Shown piece after piece: positions 42,717 through 52,870 of a stretch of DNA of 64,000 bases. A program made the position numbers and the translations under genes. Every line of letters begins with the position of its first letter. Positions within the stretch are counted from its first letter, which is position 1. A model generated the notes under the pieces. That model saw only the letters and a program-made list of their open reading frames with translations. It did not search any database and was not told where the DNA came from. Origin of the DNA: PNNG01 sp046291695 (GTDB lineage: Bacteria; Bacteroidota; Bacteroidia; UBA7662). The stretch is from positions 62,001-126,000 of the forward strand of contig JBKBSO010000006.1 in NCBI GenBank assembly GCA_046291695.1. Reading direction: 5' to 3'.

Positions 42717-43115
42717 ATGAATTTAAATGCTAATAATACGAGCTGGTCGTTGTTTGGTTATGCGAGTATCATAATAGGTGTACCTATACTGTTATTGAGT
42801 TGGAGCATGTTTGAGCATCTAAGTGCTACAAGTCGACAGATTAGCTGGCTTCCTTTGAGTGCTGGTATAATCAGTCTTTCTTTTTCAGATCGCGTAAAGC
42901 TGCGCCATATGCTATGGCCGTTTAGTTTAGGTTCGGGAAAAGGAAGTGGCAGGTATTTAGGACTTTTGGGCCTGCTATGGTATACTTTGGGTGTTACCGA
43001 AGCCATAAAGCCCTTGAATCATATTGTTCAAACCAATTCGGGATTATTGCTCATCGCCCTATCTATCTGCTGGTATCTGATTCGGTTGTTAAAATTTAAA
43101 GAATCAGGTATTTGA
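42717..43115 (+). CDS. Small membrane protein of unknown function
   Basis: A 132-residue protein with three or four hydrophobic spans (SIIIGVPILLLSWSMF, LGLLGLLWYTLGV, SGLLLIALSICWYLIRLL) and a basic middle. It starts 40 bases after metF on the same strand, and the next gene converges 8 bases away. No family was recognised. Confidence 0.55.
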   Translation: MNLNANNTSWSLFGYASIIIGVPILLLSWSMFEHLSATSRQISWLPLSAGIISLSFSDRVKLRHMLWPFSLGSGKGSGRYLGLLGLLWYTLGVTEAIKPLNHIVQTNSGLLLIALSICWYLIRLLKFKESGI

Positions 43116-43123
43116 TGAGGCCA

Positions 43124-44452
43124 TTAGGGTAGTTGACTCACCGCTGTTCGAATGGCCTGGATGGATCGGTAGCTATCTACAATTTTTCCCTCCTTATCAA
43201 TCAGAAGAAAGAATGGCGTAGCCTTGGCCAGATACAGATCAACTGCGGCTCCGTCCCAGCTTCGGGGATCTCTGTAATGTTTCCAATGGTCAAGCAATTG
43301 TATTTCGGCTTTCCAACCGGGTAAATAGTTATCGAGGCTGATAGCGGTTACTTGCAGTGCTGGATAATTATTTTTAAGCCATAGATGCAAATCGGGCAAC
43401 TGTTGTAGGCAATGCGGGCATTCTGATGACCAAAAAACGAGTAATCCTGTCGCCGCTTCCCACTCGCTGGTGTCGCCAGCCATATTCACTAGACCTGGAA
43501 TGTTTTTAGCTTTTTTACCGGGTTTTATTTTTTCGTAATTGTACAGGCTTTGGTTGATTTTAGCTCTGAGATTGGGATCGGCACATGCATTTTGGGTGGC
43601 TACTCGTTGTGCTATAAGGTGTAAGCCTTTTGGTGAATCCATTTGTTCAAATCCAATGCGTAGGAAATCAGCAACTGGCGCAAAATAAATTGGATTTTCA
43701 TCGAGCTTATCGAAAACCCGGTTTAAAAAGCTGATGGCTAGAATTTCATGGTCTTCATTTGGTTGAGCTTCAAAAAGGCCAAAGTAGCTTACAATATGCT
43801 GTGGCAGGAGGTTGTAGTAAAGTTGAAGCGTATCGCTTAAGTCAAGGAGTTCGAGGTAACGTTCACGATTCATGAATTCTGGAAGTGCTTCTGGTGAGCG
43901 GCCTACGAAGGGGATTTCAAATGTTAGAAAACGGTGGGCCAGGTTATCAGGAGTTGCTTTACGGATTTCTTTAATGAGCTTGTGTTCTTGTTTTTGTAGT
44001 TTTTTTAGTTGTCTTTCGGCTTGTTTAAGCAATTTCCCTTGGCCTTCGAAATTTCTAAGCAGTTGATTGATGTGATTTTGGTTGTTTCTAAGTACGTACA
44101 GTTGGTTGCGGCTATCGCGATAGTTGCGCCAGTTGTCGCCCCTGAGGATATCAAAAGTTTGTGGTCCGGTTTGGATGAAGCTGATGCCATGTCCATCCCA
44201 CAAAACATCGGCATAGCCGCCTTGCCATGCAAGGCGATAGAAGCCGTGATAGCCGGATATAGGTAGTAGAAACAAGCTGTCTTCGTCTGTTTTTGTATGC
44301 GCAAGCGTATCAGAAACATGCATCCGGTAGTTAAACAAATACACGGGGCTGCCAGCGGGTGCTTGCAGTTTGCCTCTTATTTGAGAGGCATTCACTAAGC
44401 AGGGTAATAGGATTAAGCCAAGTGTTAAAAGTGTTTTTGTATACGTACGCAT
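43124..44452 (-). CDS. TlpA/ResA-like thioredoxin-domain protein
   Basis: I chose the ATG at 44450-44452 (MRTYTKTLLTLG) because a signal peptide starts there and ends near VNAS; 442 residues. After an N-terminal beta domain (IRGKLQAPAGSPVYLF) and a helical middle, the last ~120 residues are thioredoxin-like with the redox motif CPHC (LVFWSSECPHCLQQLPDL). Exported proteins of this type reduce or oxidise disulfides or deliver electrons in the periplasm. The length and domain order are those of Bacteroidota TlpA-family proteins. Confidence 0.84.
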   Translation of the reverse strand: MRTYTKTLLTLGLILLPCLVNASQIRGKLQAPAGSPVYLFNYRMHVSDTLAHTKTDEDSLFLLPISGYHGFYRLAWQGGYADVLWDGHGISFIQTGPQTFDILRGDNWRNYRDSRNQLYVLRNNQNHINQLLRNFEGQGKLLKQAERQLKKLQKQEHKLIKEIRKATPDNLAHRFLTFEIPFVGRSPEALPEFMNRERYLELLDLSDTLQLYYNLLPQHIVSYFGLFEAQPNEDHEILAISFLNRVFDKLDENPIYFAPVADFLRIGFEQMDSPKGLHLIAQRVATQNACADPNLRAKINQSLYNYEKIKPGKKAKNIPGLVNMAGDTSEWEAATGLLVFWSSECPHCLQQLPDLHLWLKNNYPALQVTAISLDNYLPGWKAEIQLLDHWKHYRDPRSWDGAAVDLYLAKATPFFLLIDKEGKIVDSYRSIQAIRTAVSQLP

Positions 44453-44618
44453 CTGTTTTTGATTCCAAAAAGCTAAGATGCTGAAAATTTGGGGTAATGA
44501 TATCATGCAGCCGATCTCCAAGGATTAAAATCGCATGAAAGTTTAGGTATGGATGGATTTATGGAGTTAAATAAGCCTTTTCATTGCATTTGACACATTT
44601 TTTAAGTAAATTTCAAAC

Positions 44619-46211
44619 ATGGCAAATACAAATCTACATCCTACTGTTACTGATGATGCGGGAAGGCAGAAGATTGATATACAGGAGTTACATTTAGCTC
44701 ATTATGTTGAGTTGAAGGCTTTGATGAAGGAGGCCTACGATGAACTTCCTGATGCTTACTGGGAACGACATCAGATAGAGACCTTAATCAAAAAATTCCC
44801 AGAGGGGCAGCTATGCATCACGGTAAATGGCGAATTAGCGGCCGTAGCACTTTCGATTTTGGTGCAGCATGCGCGGCTTGAAGACAATCATACTTACAAG
44901 GAAATAACTGGGAATTATACATTTAACACACACGATCCAGAAGGTGAAACCCTTTATGGTATAGATGTTTTTGTGAAGCGCAAATTCAGAGGCATGCGTT
45001 TGGGGCGCAGGCTTTACGATTACCGGAAAGAGCTCTGCGAACGTAAAAATTTAAAAGCCATAGTATTTGGAGGCCGCTTGCCCAACTACCATCAATATGC
45101 CTCCGAAATGACTCCCAAGGCTTATATTGATAAAGTAAGGCGCAAAGAAATCCATGACCCGGTACTCGATTTTCAATTGTCGAATGATTTTCATGTAAAA
45201 AAAATCATTAAAAATTACTTACGAGGGGATGCTCGTTCGGGTGAATATGCAGCACTCATGCAGTGGGATAATGTATATTATGTACGTGAGCAGCATAAGC
45301 CTCCGCAAGCTAAAAGTGTTGTGCGGCTTGGGCTCATACAATGGCAAATGCGGCCTTATCGCGATTTAGAAGAGGTAATGGAACAGGCTGAATATTTCAT
45401 TGACGCAGTTTCGGGTTACCGGGCAGATTTTGCGCTATTCCCCGAGTTTTTTAATGCACCGCTGATGGCCGCTTACAACCATTTATCCGAACCCGATGCC
45501 ATACGGAAATTGGCGGGCTATACTGGGCAAGTACGTGAAAAATTTGCAGAACTTGCAGTTTCCTACAATATCAACATCATTACGGGCAGCATGCCTGAGC
45601 TGCAAGGCGACGAGCTATACAATGTTGGCTTTTTATGCAAGCGCAACGGGGAAGTCGAAAAATTTCAAAAAATCCATGTCACCCCCGATGAGGCAAGGGT
45701 ATGGGGGATGACCGGAGGCGACACTGTACAAACCTTTGAAACTGATGCCGGCCGTATTGGTATTCTGATTTGCTATGATGTGGAGTTTCCTGAGTTGGGG
45801 CGTTTATTAGCCGATGAAGGCATGGATATATTATTCGTGCCATTTTTAACGGATACTCAAAATGGGTATTCTAGGGTTCGACATTGCGCACAGGCGCGTG
45901 CCGTTGAAAATGAATGTTATGTAGCCATCGCAGGCAGTGTCGGCAATTTGCCGAAGGTACACAATATGGACATTCAATTTGCCCAATCAGTGGTATTTAC
46001 ACCCTGCGATTTCGCATTTCCTACCAATGGCATAAAAGCTGAAGCAACTCCGAACACGGAGATGATCATGGTGGTAGATGTTGATTTAGATTTGCTTAAA
46101 GAACTTAACCGCTTTGGGGCGGTTACCAATTTGAATGACCGTCGCAAAGATTTATTTGAATTACGCTGGAAACCCAAGCGTAACAGGGCACAAGAAAATC
46201 TCGACAATTAA
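44619..46211 (+). CDS. GNAT acetyltransferase-carbon-nitrogen hydrolase fusion
   Basis: A 530-residue protein with two domains. Residues 20-195 resemble a GNAT fold, with FRGMRLGRRLYDYRKEL as the acetyl-CoA loop. Residues 235-515 are a nitrilase-superfamily hydrolase with the Glu-Lys-Cys triad E276 (LFPEFFN), K351 (FQKIHVTP) and C385 (ILICYDVEFPE). The hydrolase probably cleaves an amide. The same fusion is known in other bacteria, but its substrate is unknown. The next gene starts 13 bases after it on the same strand. Confidence 0.9.
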   Translation: MANTNLHPTVTDDAGRQKIDIQELHLAHYVELKALMKEAYDELPDAYWERHQIETLIKKFPEGQLCITVNGELAAVALSILVQHARLEDNHTYKEITGNYTFNTHDPEGETLYGIDVFVKRKFRGMRLGRRLYDYRKELCERKNLKAIVFGGRLPNYHQYASEMTPKAYIDKVRRKEIHDPVLDFQLSNDFHVKKIIKNYLRGDARSGEYAALMQWDNVYYVREQHKPPQAKSVVRLGLIQWQMRPYRDLEEVMEQAEYFIDAVSGYRADFALFPEFFNAPLMAAYNHLSEPDAIRKLAGYTGQVREKFAELAVSYNINIITGSMPELQGDELYNVGFLCKRNGEVEKFQKIHVTPDEARVWGMTGGDTVQTFETDAGRIGILICYDVEFPELGRLLADEGMDILFVPFLTDTQNGYSRVRHCAQARAVENECYVAIAGSVGNLPKVHNMDIQFAQSVVFTPCDFAFPTNGIKAEATPNTEMIMVVDVDLDLLKELNRFGAVTNLNDRRKDLFELRWKPKRNRAQENLDN

Positions 46212-46224
46212 AAGCATAGCAAAA

Positions 46225-47982
46225 ATGGGTACGTGCTGTTGGAAAAAGTTCGGCCTGGTTGTGTCGACCATGCTTTTCCCCTTACTCATGCATGCTCAAA
46301 CGCTCGTGCTGAAGGGGCGAGTGGAAAGTTCAGTTGATCAATCACCTTTGGCTTTTGCAGGCATATTAACAAATCGCAGTATGCAAGGTACAATTAGTAG
46401 CGAAACAGGCTTTTTCCGAATACAATACGCTGAAAATGATGATAGTTTGGTAGTTCGCTTATTGGGGTATCACGAAAAACGCCTACCGGTTTTAGGGAGT
46501 GACAGCTTTTTAGTCATTCAACTTGAGCCGCAAATTATGCAATTGGGTGAGGTGGTTATCAGTGCCAAAGAGGAAGAATATTTATACAGGCTGCTGCTGT
46601 CTGTTAACCGAGCTGCAAGCAAAACTGAAAGCGAGTCACGGGCTTATTTTGAATTGAAGAGTTACCTCAACAATCAACAAGTAGAACTTGTGGAGAGCTT
46701 TTACAATATTTTATGGCAGGGTCCTGATGTCTATGATTTGCGATTAAAAGCGGGCCGGCTAGCACTACGGCCTTTCCAGCAGCGTTTATTTGCCAATATC
46801 GATGGTTCTAAGTCTGTAGCCCGAATGTTCACCTTTCGTTCTAATGGTTATTTCCCGGCTAGTCCGTTCGATTATAAGCCCAATGCCTTACGAAAGCGCT
46901 ACTTGCTTTACAGCGAAGGCGGGTTTAGGAACGACAATGGTGACTCAGTATTGGTGATTCGCTTTGTTCCCAGATCGGCACCTACGAAGCGATTTGCTGG
47001 TCGGGCCTGGTTAAACCTCGAAAACAATGAGCTCCTTGAACTTAATCTGGTATGCAAACAGGCCGCTGTTTATCCTTTTTTGCCCATGTTCACGGATGAT
47101 GTAATCAGCAGTGTAGACCTTGACATTACCCGGAGTTTTTCTTACGAAGGCGGTGAAATGCGTACCAAACGGATCAACTTTAGTTATCAGTTGGCCTATT
47201 TGAATCGGCATAAACAGCTCTACACGGCCAAAACTGAAGCTGTATTATTGGCCTATGCGCCAGGAGAGCCATTTGAGCTACCTAGTTTTACCAGTTCAAG
47301 TAGCGATATGAACGATTACCTAAGGATAAACGCCTTTCCCTATAATCCGGTTTTTTGGCAATCGGCCTCAGAAACTCGTATCCACGATCAGTTTGGGGAG
47401 AATGAGGCTTTTTTTAATCATCCGTCAAGTCGAACGAATATGGAATTATTTAAGCGGAAATCGCTTATTGGTAATGCTTTACTCGAAACACCCTTTGTTC
47501 ATTGGGACGGACAACGCGTGATTTTTACCCAAAGAAGCGAACGGCCGGAGCCGATACAAGCAGGAAAACGGGAGGTACGTGTAGACGATTACCATTTGCA
47601 GGTCCATGTTTTTCTGGATTTGAACACCATTGGAGATAGCTTGCACTGGCAAACGGCTACCATTTTCGACCCCTACCAGAGTTATTTTTATCTGCCTATG
47701 ACCAATGGAGCTCGTTGCTTTATCAATATGTATTTCGATTTGATGGAGATGGAACGACGCAGGCTTGAACAATTGTTTACCGATACCAAACCCGATATGG
47801 TTGCAGCAAAACAGCTTTTCATACGTTTTAAGGCCGAACTTGACAGCATTTCGGAGCAGTTTTTTAAAGATGTGATGATTGGGAACAACAGGAAGGGTAT
47901 GTATGATTGGAATGAGCGGATTTATGAGGCACTCAAAATCGACAATATTTCCCTTTTTGACCCTTTTGAAGAAGCAAAATAA
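46225..47982 (+). CDS. Carboxypeptidase-regulatory-like domain protein, exported
   Basis: 585 residues from the ATG at 46225, chosen because a signal peptide (GLVVSTMLFPLLMHAQ) starts right after it. The N-terminal CarboxypepD_reg-like domain is LVLKGRVESSVDQSPLAFAG followed by SETGFFRIQY. The remainder is beta-rich with no catalytic motif I recognise (VESFYNILWQGPDVYDLRLK). Bacteroidota have many such DUF5686-like proteins with unknown surface roles. It is on the same strand as, and close to, the ABC cassette. Confidence 0.75.
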   Translation: MGTCCWKKFGLVVSTMLFPLLMHAQTLVLKGRVESSVDQSPLAFAGILTNRSMQGTISSETGFFRIQYAENDDSLVVRLLGYHEKRLPVLGSDSFLVIQLEPQIMQLGEVVISAKEEEYLYRLLLSVNRAASKTESESRAYFELKSYLNNQQVELVESFYNILWQGPDVYDLRLKAGRLALRPFQQRLFANIDGSKSVARMFTFRSNGYFPASPFDYKPNALRKRYLLYSEGGFRNDNGDSVLVIRFVPRSAPTKRFAGRAWLNLENNELLELNLVCKQAAVYPFLPMFTDDVISSVDLDITRSFSYEGGEMRTKRINFSYQLAYLNRHKQLYTAKTEAVLLAYAPGEPFELPSFTSSSSDMNDYLRINAFPYNPVFWQSASETRIHDQFGENEAFFNHPSSRTNMELFKRKSLIGNALLETPFVHWDGQRVIFTQRSERPEPIQAGKREVRVDDYHLQVHVFLDLNTIGDSLHWQTATIFDPYQSYFYLPMTNGARCFINMYFDLMEMERRRLEQLFTDTKPDMVAAKQLFIRFKAELDSISEQFFKDVMIGNNRKGMYDWNERIYEALKIDNISLFDPFEEAK

Positions 47983-48025
47983 ATCAAAACTAATAGCCAT
48001 TCGGGCTGTTAAATTATCACACAAT

Positions 48026-48937
48026 ATGAGTTCAGATCTTTTGGTGTCGGTGAAACAGCTGACCAAGTCTTACGGAAAATTTCAGGCCCTGTACGATGTC
48101 AATTTTGAGGTTCACAAAGGGGATGTTTTCGGATTTTTGGGGCCGAATGGCGCAGGAAAAAGCACCACGCTACGGATTTTATTGAGTTTAATTAAGCCCG
48201 ATAGTGGGCAAATTACTTTGTTTGGTAAGCCACTCGGACAGCATCGCGCAGAGATTATGCGTGGTATTGGTTGCATTGTAGAAAAACCCGATTTTTATAA
48301 ATACCTGTCAGCCCGCACCAATTTGGAGATATTTGGAAGGCTATCTGGGGCAGATGTAAGCAAGCGGAATATTGATGAAATATTAGATTTTGTGGGCTTA
48401 GCGGGGCGGAGTAACGACAAATTGGCTGGCTTTTCGCATGGCATGAAGCAGCGTTTGGGCCTTGCTCAAGCGCTATTGCATGACCCCGAGCTCATTGTGC
48501 TGGATGAACCCACTACCGGACTCGACCCGCAAGGCATTATCGATATTCGTGAACTTATTTTGCGGTTAAGTAGCGAACAAGGTAAAACGATTATTCTGTC
48601 TTCTCATTTGTTATCAGAGATTGAGTTGATTGCCAATCGGATGGTGATTATTAACAAAGGGAAAAGTTTACGTACAGGATTGGTAAGCGAGCTGCTCAAT
48701 GAACAAGAGTTGGTAGTGACTTTGGAGGTTGACCAGCCTGACAGCGCCCACCGTTTATTATTAGATTGGCCTTCCACAGATTTTAGGGGCAGGGAAGGGA
48801 ATAAGCTTATTTGGCAGGTTAATAGAGAGGAGGTGCCCCGCATGAATAAGGCACTCATGGAGGCTGGCATCGCTGTTTTTGGTATTGAAAGCCGTCGAAA
48901 ACTTGAAGATTATTTCTTAAAACTGGTGAATAGCTGA
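48026..48937 (+). CDS. ABC transporter ATP-binding protein
   Basis: 303 residues from the ATG at 48026 (MSSDLLVSVKQLTKSYGKF). Walker A (GPNGAGKST), signature LAGFSHGMKQRLGLAQAL, Walker B (LIVLDEPTTGLDPQG) and the switch histidine (ILSSHLLSE) are all present, as in DrrA/NatA-type exporters. It hydrolyses ATP to drive the permease made by the next gene, whose ATG overlaps its TGA by one base. The substrate is unknown. Confidence 0.92.
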   Translation: MSSDLLVSVKQLTKSYGKFQALYDVNFEVHKGDVFGFLGPNGAGKSTTLRILLSLIKPDSGQITLFGKPLGQHRAEIMRGIGCIVEKPDFYKYLSARTNLEIFGRLSGADVSKRNIDEILDFVGLAGRSNDKLAGFSHGMKQRLGLAQALLHDPELIVLDEPTTGLDPQGIIDIRELILRLSSEQGKTIILSSHLLSEIELIANRMVIINKGKSLRTGLVSELLNEQELVVTLEVDQPDSAHRLLLDWPSTDFRGREGNKLIWQVNREEVPRMNKALMEAGIAVFGIESRRKLEDYFLKLVNS

Positions 48938-49779
48938 TGTTTATTAAGTCCATTTACAACGAATTCATCAAGATTGCTGCCAAACCCCGTTCATATTTGG
49001 GTTTGGCAGCGATTACGGTATTGGTGGGGGTGATATTGTTTGCCATGAAAGTCGACGGGCTGTCATACATTAGTTTTATCACTGCCGGATTTGAACAAAG
49101 TCTTCAATTTGAAGGTAATATTTTGAATGGCAATTTGATGGCCTTTATCATTTTGCAAATGCTTATCATACACATACCCTTATTGATAGCTTTGGTTACT
49201 GGCGATTTAATTTCGGGTGAAGCGGCCATGGGAAGTTTACGTATGCTTGCCACCAGGCCAATCTCTCGAACAGCAATATTGTTGTCGAAATTTGTTGCAG
49301 GTGCTGTATACACCCTGCTGATTTTAATATGGCTCGGCATAATGGCTTTGGGCGTTAGCAATTTGCTCTTCGGGCCTGGCGACCTCATGGTATTAAACAG
49401 CGATGGCTTAGTAGTGCTGCAGCAGCACGACTTACTCTGGCGATTTTTGAGTGGGTTTACCATTGCGTACTTGGCGCTTCTTACGATTGCTAGCTTGAGC
49501 ATCACGCTTTCGTGCTTTAGCGATAACAGCATCGGGCCAATTGTAGCTACCATGGCGGTAATCATTTTATTTACGCTCATTGGCACCCTTGATGTGCCTG
49601 TTTTCGATGGAATCAGACCCTATTTATTCACCACCCACATGGCGGCATGGAGAAGTTTTTTTGAAGAGCCCGTGCCTTTTGAGGCTATTCGAAAATCTGT
49701 AGCTATTTTGCTTATACACATCTCAGTGCTGTTGGGCGTCGCCTTGGTTAAGTTTAATAGAAAGGATATACTTTCATGA
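48937..49779 (+). CDS. ABC transporter permease
   Basis: A 280-residue protein with six spans (for example YLGLAAITVLVGVILFAMKV, MLIIHIPLLIALVTGDLISG, GPIVATMAVIILFTLIG), an ABC-2 type permease. It overlaps the ATPase gene (TGATG) and the LolA-like gene (4 bases). Together they would form an exporter for a lipid, antibiotic or envelope component. Confidence 0.86.
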   Translation: MFIKSIYNEFIKIAAKPRSYLGLAAITVLVGVILFAMKVDGLSYISFITAGFEQSLQFEGNILNGNLMAFIILQMLIIHIPLLIALVTGDLISGEAAMGSLRMLATRPISRTAILLSKFVAGAVYTLLILIWLGIMALGVSNLLFGPGDLMVLNSDGLVVLQQHDLLWRFLSGFTIAYLALLTIASLSITLSCFSDNSIGPIVATMAVIILFTLIGTLDVPVFDGIRPYLFTTHMAAWRSFFEEPVPFEAIRKSVAILLIHISVLLGVALVKFNRKDILS

Positions 49780-50441
49780 AAAAGTCTTTTTGGATATTAT
49801 TTTTCCTGGTTTATAGCACAGCTGCATTTGCGCAAGAAGAAGCACGCAGCTTACTTACGGCGCTTTATAAAAAGCATAAACAAGTGCAACGTTACCAGGC
49901 CGATTTGCGAATAGAAGCTGATATTCCCATGCTCAAGATACCTCCTGCCGATGCACGGTTGGAGTTTACACAGCCTGATCAGCTCAAGTTTGATTCCAAA
50001 AGTTTAGCCGTGCTGCCTAAACAGGGTTTTTCTGATTTTAACGCCATTATCAGCGATACTGCTGATATTACAGCATTGATGAGTGGAGAAGAAATGGTGG
50101 ATGGCCGTAGTTGTAAGTTGGTGACCATATTGCCAGGGCCTAGTATGTCAGATTTGATTCTTGCTAAGCTTTGGATTGACGCTGACAAAAAACTGGTGTT
50201 ACGTTCGCAACTGAGCTACCGCTCGACGGGCACGGTGGATATTTCTTATAGCTATGGTAAGCAAGCTGTTTATGGATTGCCCGATAAGTTGCAATTCAGT
50301 ATGGATGTTCGAAATATGAAAATTCCGAAGGCCATGACAGCCGATATGCATGTTCAACGCAATAAAGAAGAATCCTCAAAAGCAAGTGAGCGCCCCGCCA
50401 TCATTGTTTTGCTATTCTCTAATTATCGTGTGAATTATTAA
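49776..50441 (+). CDS. LolA-like outer-membrane lipoprotein-sorting family protein
   Basis: A 221-residue exported protein (signal peptide to AAFAQ). The body has the half-open beta-barrel pattern of the LolA/LolB family (YQADLRIEADIPMLKIP, KLWIDADKKLVLRSQL, TGTVDISYSYG). Its start overlaps the ABC permease gene by 4 bases, which suggests it receives or guides the exported substrate in the periplasm. It is distinct from the canonical lolA at 57661. Confidence 0.72.
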   Translation: MKKSFWILFFLVYSTAAFAQEEARSLLTALYKKHKQVQRYQADLRIEADIPMLKIPPADARLEFTQPDQLKFDSKSLAVLPKQGFSDFNAIISDTADITALMSGEEMVDGRSCKLVTILPGPSMSDLILAKLWIDADKKLVLRSQLSYRSTGTVDISYSYGKQAVYGLPDKLQFSMDVRNMKIPKAMTADMHVQRNKEESSKASERPAIIVLLFSNYRVNY

Positions 50442-50670
50442 GTTGTCGTTTTTTTTTACGCATGTACCACCGGTGCATGGTATAACCATAAACTAAACCG
50501 CCCAAAAGCCAAATGAGTGCATACTTGTACCAATTTGGGCTGAATAATATGGGTTGTTGGTAAATTTGGTTGAAAATCTCCATGAAAACCATCATGAAGA
50601 TACCATATCCAATACCCGTTTTCCACCAGTTGCCGGCTCCAAAGTGTTCGAGCAATTTACGATTTTTCAT
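50419..50670 (-). CDS. Small membrane protein
   Basis: An 83-residue protein with two hydrophobic spans (TGIGYGIFMMVFMEIFNQIY and LIWLLGGLVYGYTMHRWYM) and a basic C-terminus. Its 3' end overlaps the LolA-like gene by 23 bases in convergence. No family name was recognised; small proteins of this shape are common in the phylum. Confidence 0.55.
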   Translation of the reverse strand: MKNRKLLEHFGAGNWWKTGIGYGIFMMVFMEIFNQIYQQPILFSPNWYKYALIWLLGGLVYGYTMHRWYMRKKKRQLNNSHDN

Positions 50671-50893
50671 TTGCGGTACATTTTCCGTGAAATTAATTGT
50701 TTCTGGAAAACCATCAAGCTGAATATGTACAGTAGTGGCTTGGTTGACCTAACTTCTGGTCCAGCTTTACAGCAAAATGTTTTGAGCATGCTTAAGCCTC
50801 AGTGAGTCATAAAGCTCGGCAAGATATAAATACGCACAGCTTCAGTTACGCTTTGCGTGATTATTTATACTTTTACTTCAAATACTTTAGCAC

Positions 50894-51799
50894 ATGAATA
50901 TACCCATTGCTTTAAGAAGCTTGATTGTAGGTTTTTTTTACTGCTTTCATGCAAGTGCTACCCATGCTCCTGAGTTTTTTAAGAAACGCTCCGAAATTAA
51001 GCCCAATCATTATTTAATTACTTCAGTGGGTGGTGGACACATCGCCTATAAAGATCAAATTAGCAGTCAGCGAGGATTTTCAGGGCCCGCTTTGGGCCTT
51101 TTTGAATCTTATGAACGTCATTCGGAGAAAAAACTGGTTGTTTGGGATGCTTTTAGTCAGTTTGGTTTGCAAGGCAATGGCTTGGAGGGGTGGAATCAAA
51201 CTTTTAGCACGGCTTTTAATTTCAGAACCAATTTTGCATGGATGTATTACCTGCCTCTAAGTAGCAAATTGAATTACTATTTCGGCCCTGCAATTCAGCA
51301 TTATAGTATGTATCGGTTGAACCCTTCTCATGGGAATGCCGCTTTGGCCTACGATGTTTCAACCAATTTGGGGGTACGAGGCCGAATAGAATGTCCAATA
51401 CCCATTAAAACCAAGAAAACGTATGATTTTTGGATTTTTAGCGTAAAAAAAATGGAAACCAGAAAGCTGCGCATGGGGATGGAAGTCGATTTGCCGATGT
51501 TTGGTTTTCAGTCGCGCCCGCCATATACCGGTGCTTTTGATGTAGTGGGCAACGATCCAGCTGCTGAATTACTAGAGAATTTCTTTGCCAACACCAAGCT
51601 TGCCACAATTAACCGGTTTTTCTTTTTGAATACACAAACGTATTTGCGTTTTCCACTTGCCAATGGTAATGCTTTACAGTTGAGTTATTTTTGGCAAGCC
51701 TACCGGTATAACTACCAGGGCCAGCAAGTGCGAACCGCTGCCGGAGCCACCATGTTTTCCTTCATTTTTCGGTTTGATGCTAATAAAGATATACGATGA
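50894..51799 (+). CDS. Probable outer-membrane beta-barrel protein
   Basis: A 301-residue protein with a short signal segment (LRSLIVGFFYCFHASATHA) and amphipathic strands (SKLNYYFGPAIQHYSMY, RKLRMGMEVDLPMFGFQS, NALQLSYFWQAYRYNYQ). No motif of a known enzyme was seen. The next gene, an S41 peptidase, starts 4 bases before its stop, so the two are translationally coupled. Confidence 0.65.
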   Translation: MNIPIALRSLIVGFFYCFHASATHAPEFFKKRSEIKPNHYLITSVGGGHIAYKDQISSQRGFSGPALGLFESYERHSEKKLVVWDAFSQFGLQGNGLEGWNQTFSTAFNFRTNFAWMYYLPLSSKLNYYFGPAIQHYSMYRLNPSHGNAALAYDVSTNLGVRGRIECPIPIKTKKTYDFWIFSVKKMETRKLRMGMEVDLPMFGFQSRPPYTGAFDVVGNDPAAELLENFFANTKLATINRFFFLNTQTYLRFPLANGNALQLSYFWQAYRYNYQGQQVRTAAGATMFSFIFRFDANKDIR

Positions 51800-52845
51800 A
51801 AAAGCTGCTTTATTTATTTTTTATAGCTTTTGGGCTACAGGCCTGTACCAAAGCGTTTATAGGTGGCCAACCTGAGGTTTCCCCACGCGACGTTTTTGAA
51901 GAACTCTGGCAGCAAATTAATCTCAAATACAGCTATATGCAATATAAGGGGCTCGATTGGGAAGCTGTTTATGCCACATACAGCCCGCAGATTAATCCCA
52001 ATATGACAGATATCGAGTTGTTTAGGGTATTGGAAGCCATGATGAATGAGTTACGTGATGGGCATGCTAATTTGGTAGCCCCTTTTAGTATTTCGAATTA
52101 TTATCCTGTTTTTTTAAATAGCCCCGAAAATTTCCGTGGAAGGTTGGTGCTAGAGCATTATCTGCGTCGTAATCCGCAGGAGCACTTTATAACGGGGCCA
52201 TTCCAGCATACCGTGCTTGATACATTGGGTAAAAAAATCGGGTTACTTACGTATCGAAGCTTTAGTTCTGGATTTAGTTCTGCTGATTTGGACTTTATCT
52301 TTTCGCGTTTTCAAAATGTAGATGGTGTGATTGTGGACATGCGTTCAAATGGTGGCGGTGCAGTAAATAATGTATTTCAGCTTGCTGGTAGATTTACGGA
52401 TGTGGAACGTTTAAGCCACTATAATGTAATGAAAACGGGGCCGGGTCCTGATGATTTTGGCAGTGAAAAACTCATTCGGGTGGTGCCTTCTTCAAGTGCT
52501 ATACGGTTTACTGGTCGTGTCGCCATGCTAACCAATAGGGGTTCGTACAGTGCTACCTCTGATTTTGCTTTGCAGATGCGCGCCTTGCCAAATGCCCGTT
52601 TGATTGGCGATACCACTGGTGGTGGTCTTGGGCTCCCCCATGGGGCTTCTTTGATTAATGGCTGGAGCTATCGCTTTTCTGTGGGTATGGCACTGAGTCC
52701 CGAAACCGACGCCAATGGTAACCGGTATAATTGGGAAGATGGCATCCCGCCACAGATTCGAGTGGATTTGGATCTGGTTCAGGCAGAGCAAGGATTCGAT
52801 AGCATGATTGAGCGAGCCATTGCCTATATTATGAATGGCAATTGA
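51796..52845 (+). CDS. S41-family peptidase, lipoprotein
   Basis: A 349-residue lipoprotein (lipobox FGLQAC). The S41 core has DGVIVDMRSNGGGAVNNVF, TNRGSYSATSDFALQM (catalytic Ser at about 252), IGDTTGGGLGLPHGA and a tricorn-like N-terminal cap (MMNELRDGHANL). It cleaves proteins or peptides in the periplasm or at the surface. It overlaps the barrel gene by 4 bases. Confidence 0.85.
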   Translation: MKKLLYLFFIAFGLQACTKAFIGGQPEVSPRDVFEELWQQINLKYSYMQYKGLDWEAVYATYSPQINPNMTDIELFRVLEAMMNELRDGHANLVAPFSISNYYPVFLNSPENFRGRLVLEHYLRRNPQEHFITGPFQHTVLDTLGKKIGLLTYRSFSSGFSSADLDFIFSRFQNVDGVIVDMRSNGGGAVNNVFQLAGRFTDVERLSHYNVMKTGPGPDDFGSEKLIRVVPSSSAIRFTGRVAMLTNRGSYSATSDFALQMRALPNARLIGDTTGGGLGLPHGASLINGWSYRFSVGMALSPETDANGNRYNWEDGIPPQIRVDLDLVQAEQGFDSMIERAIAYIMNGN

Positions 52846-52870
52846 ATAAGATGTATGTAAAATTGTTGAC

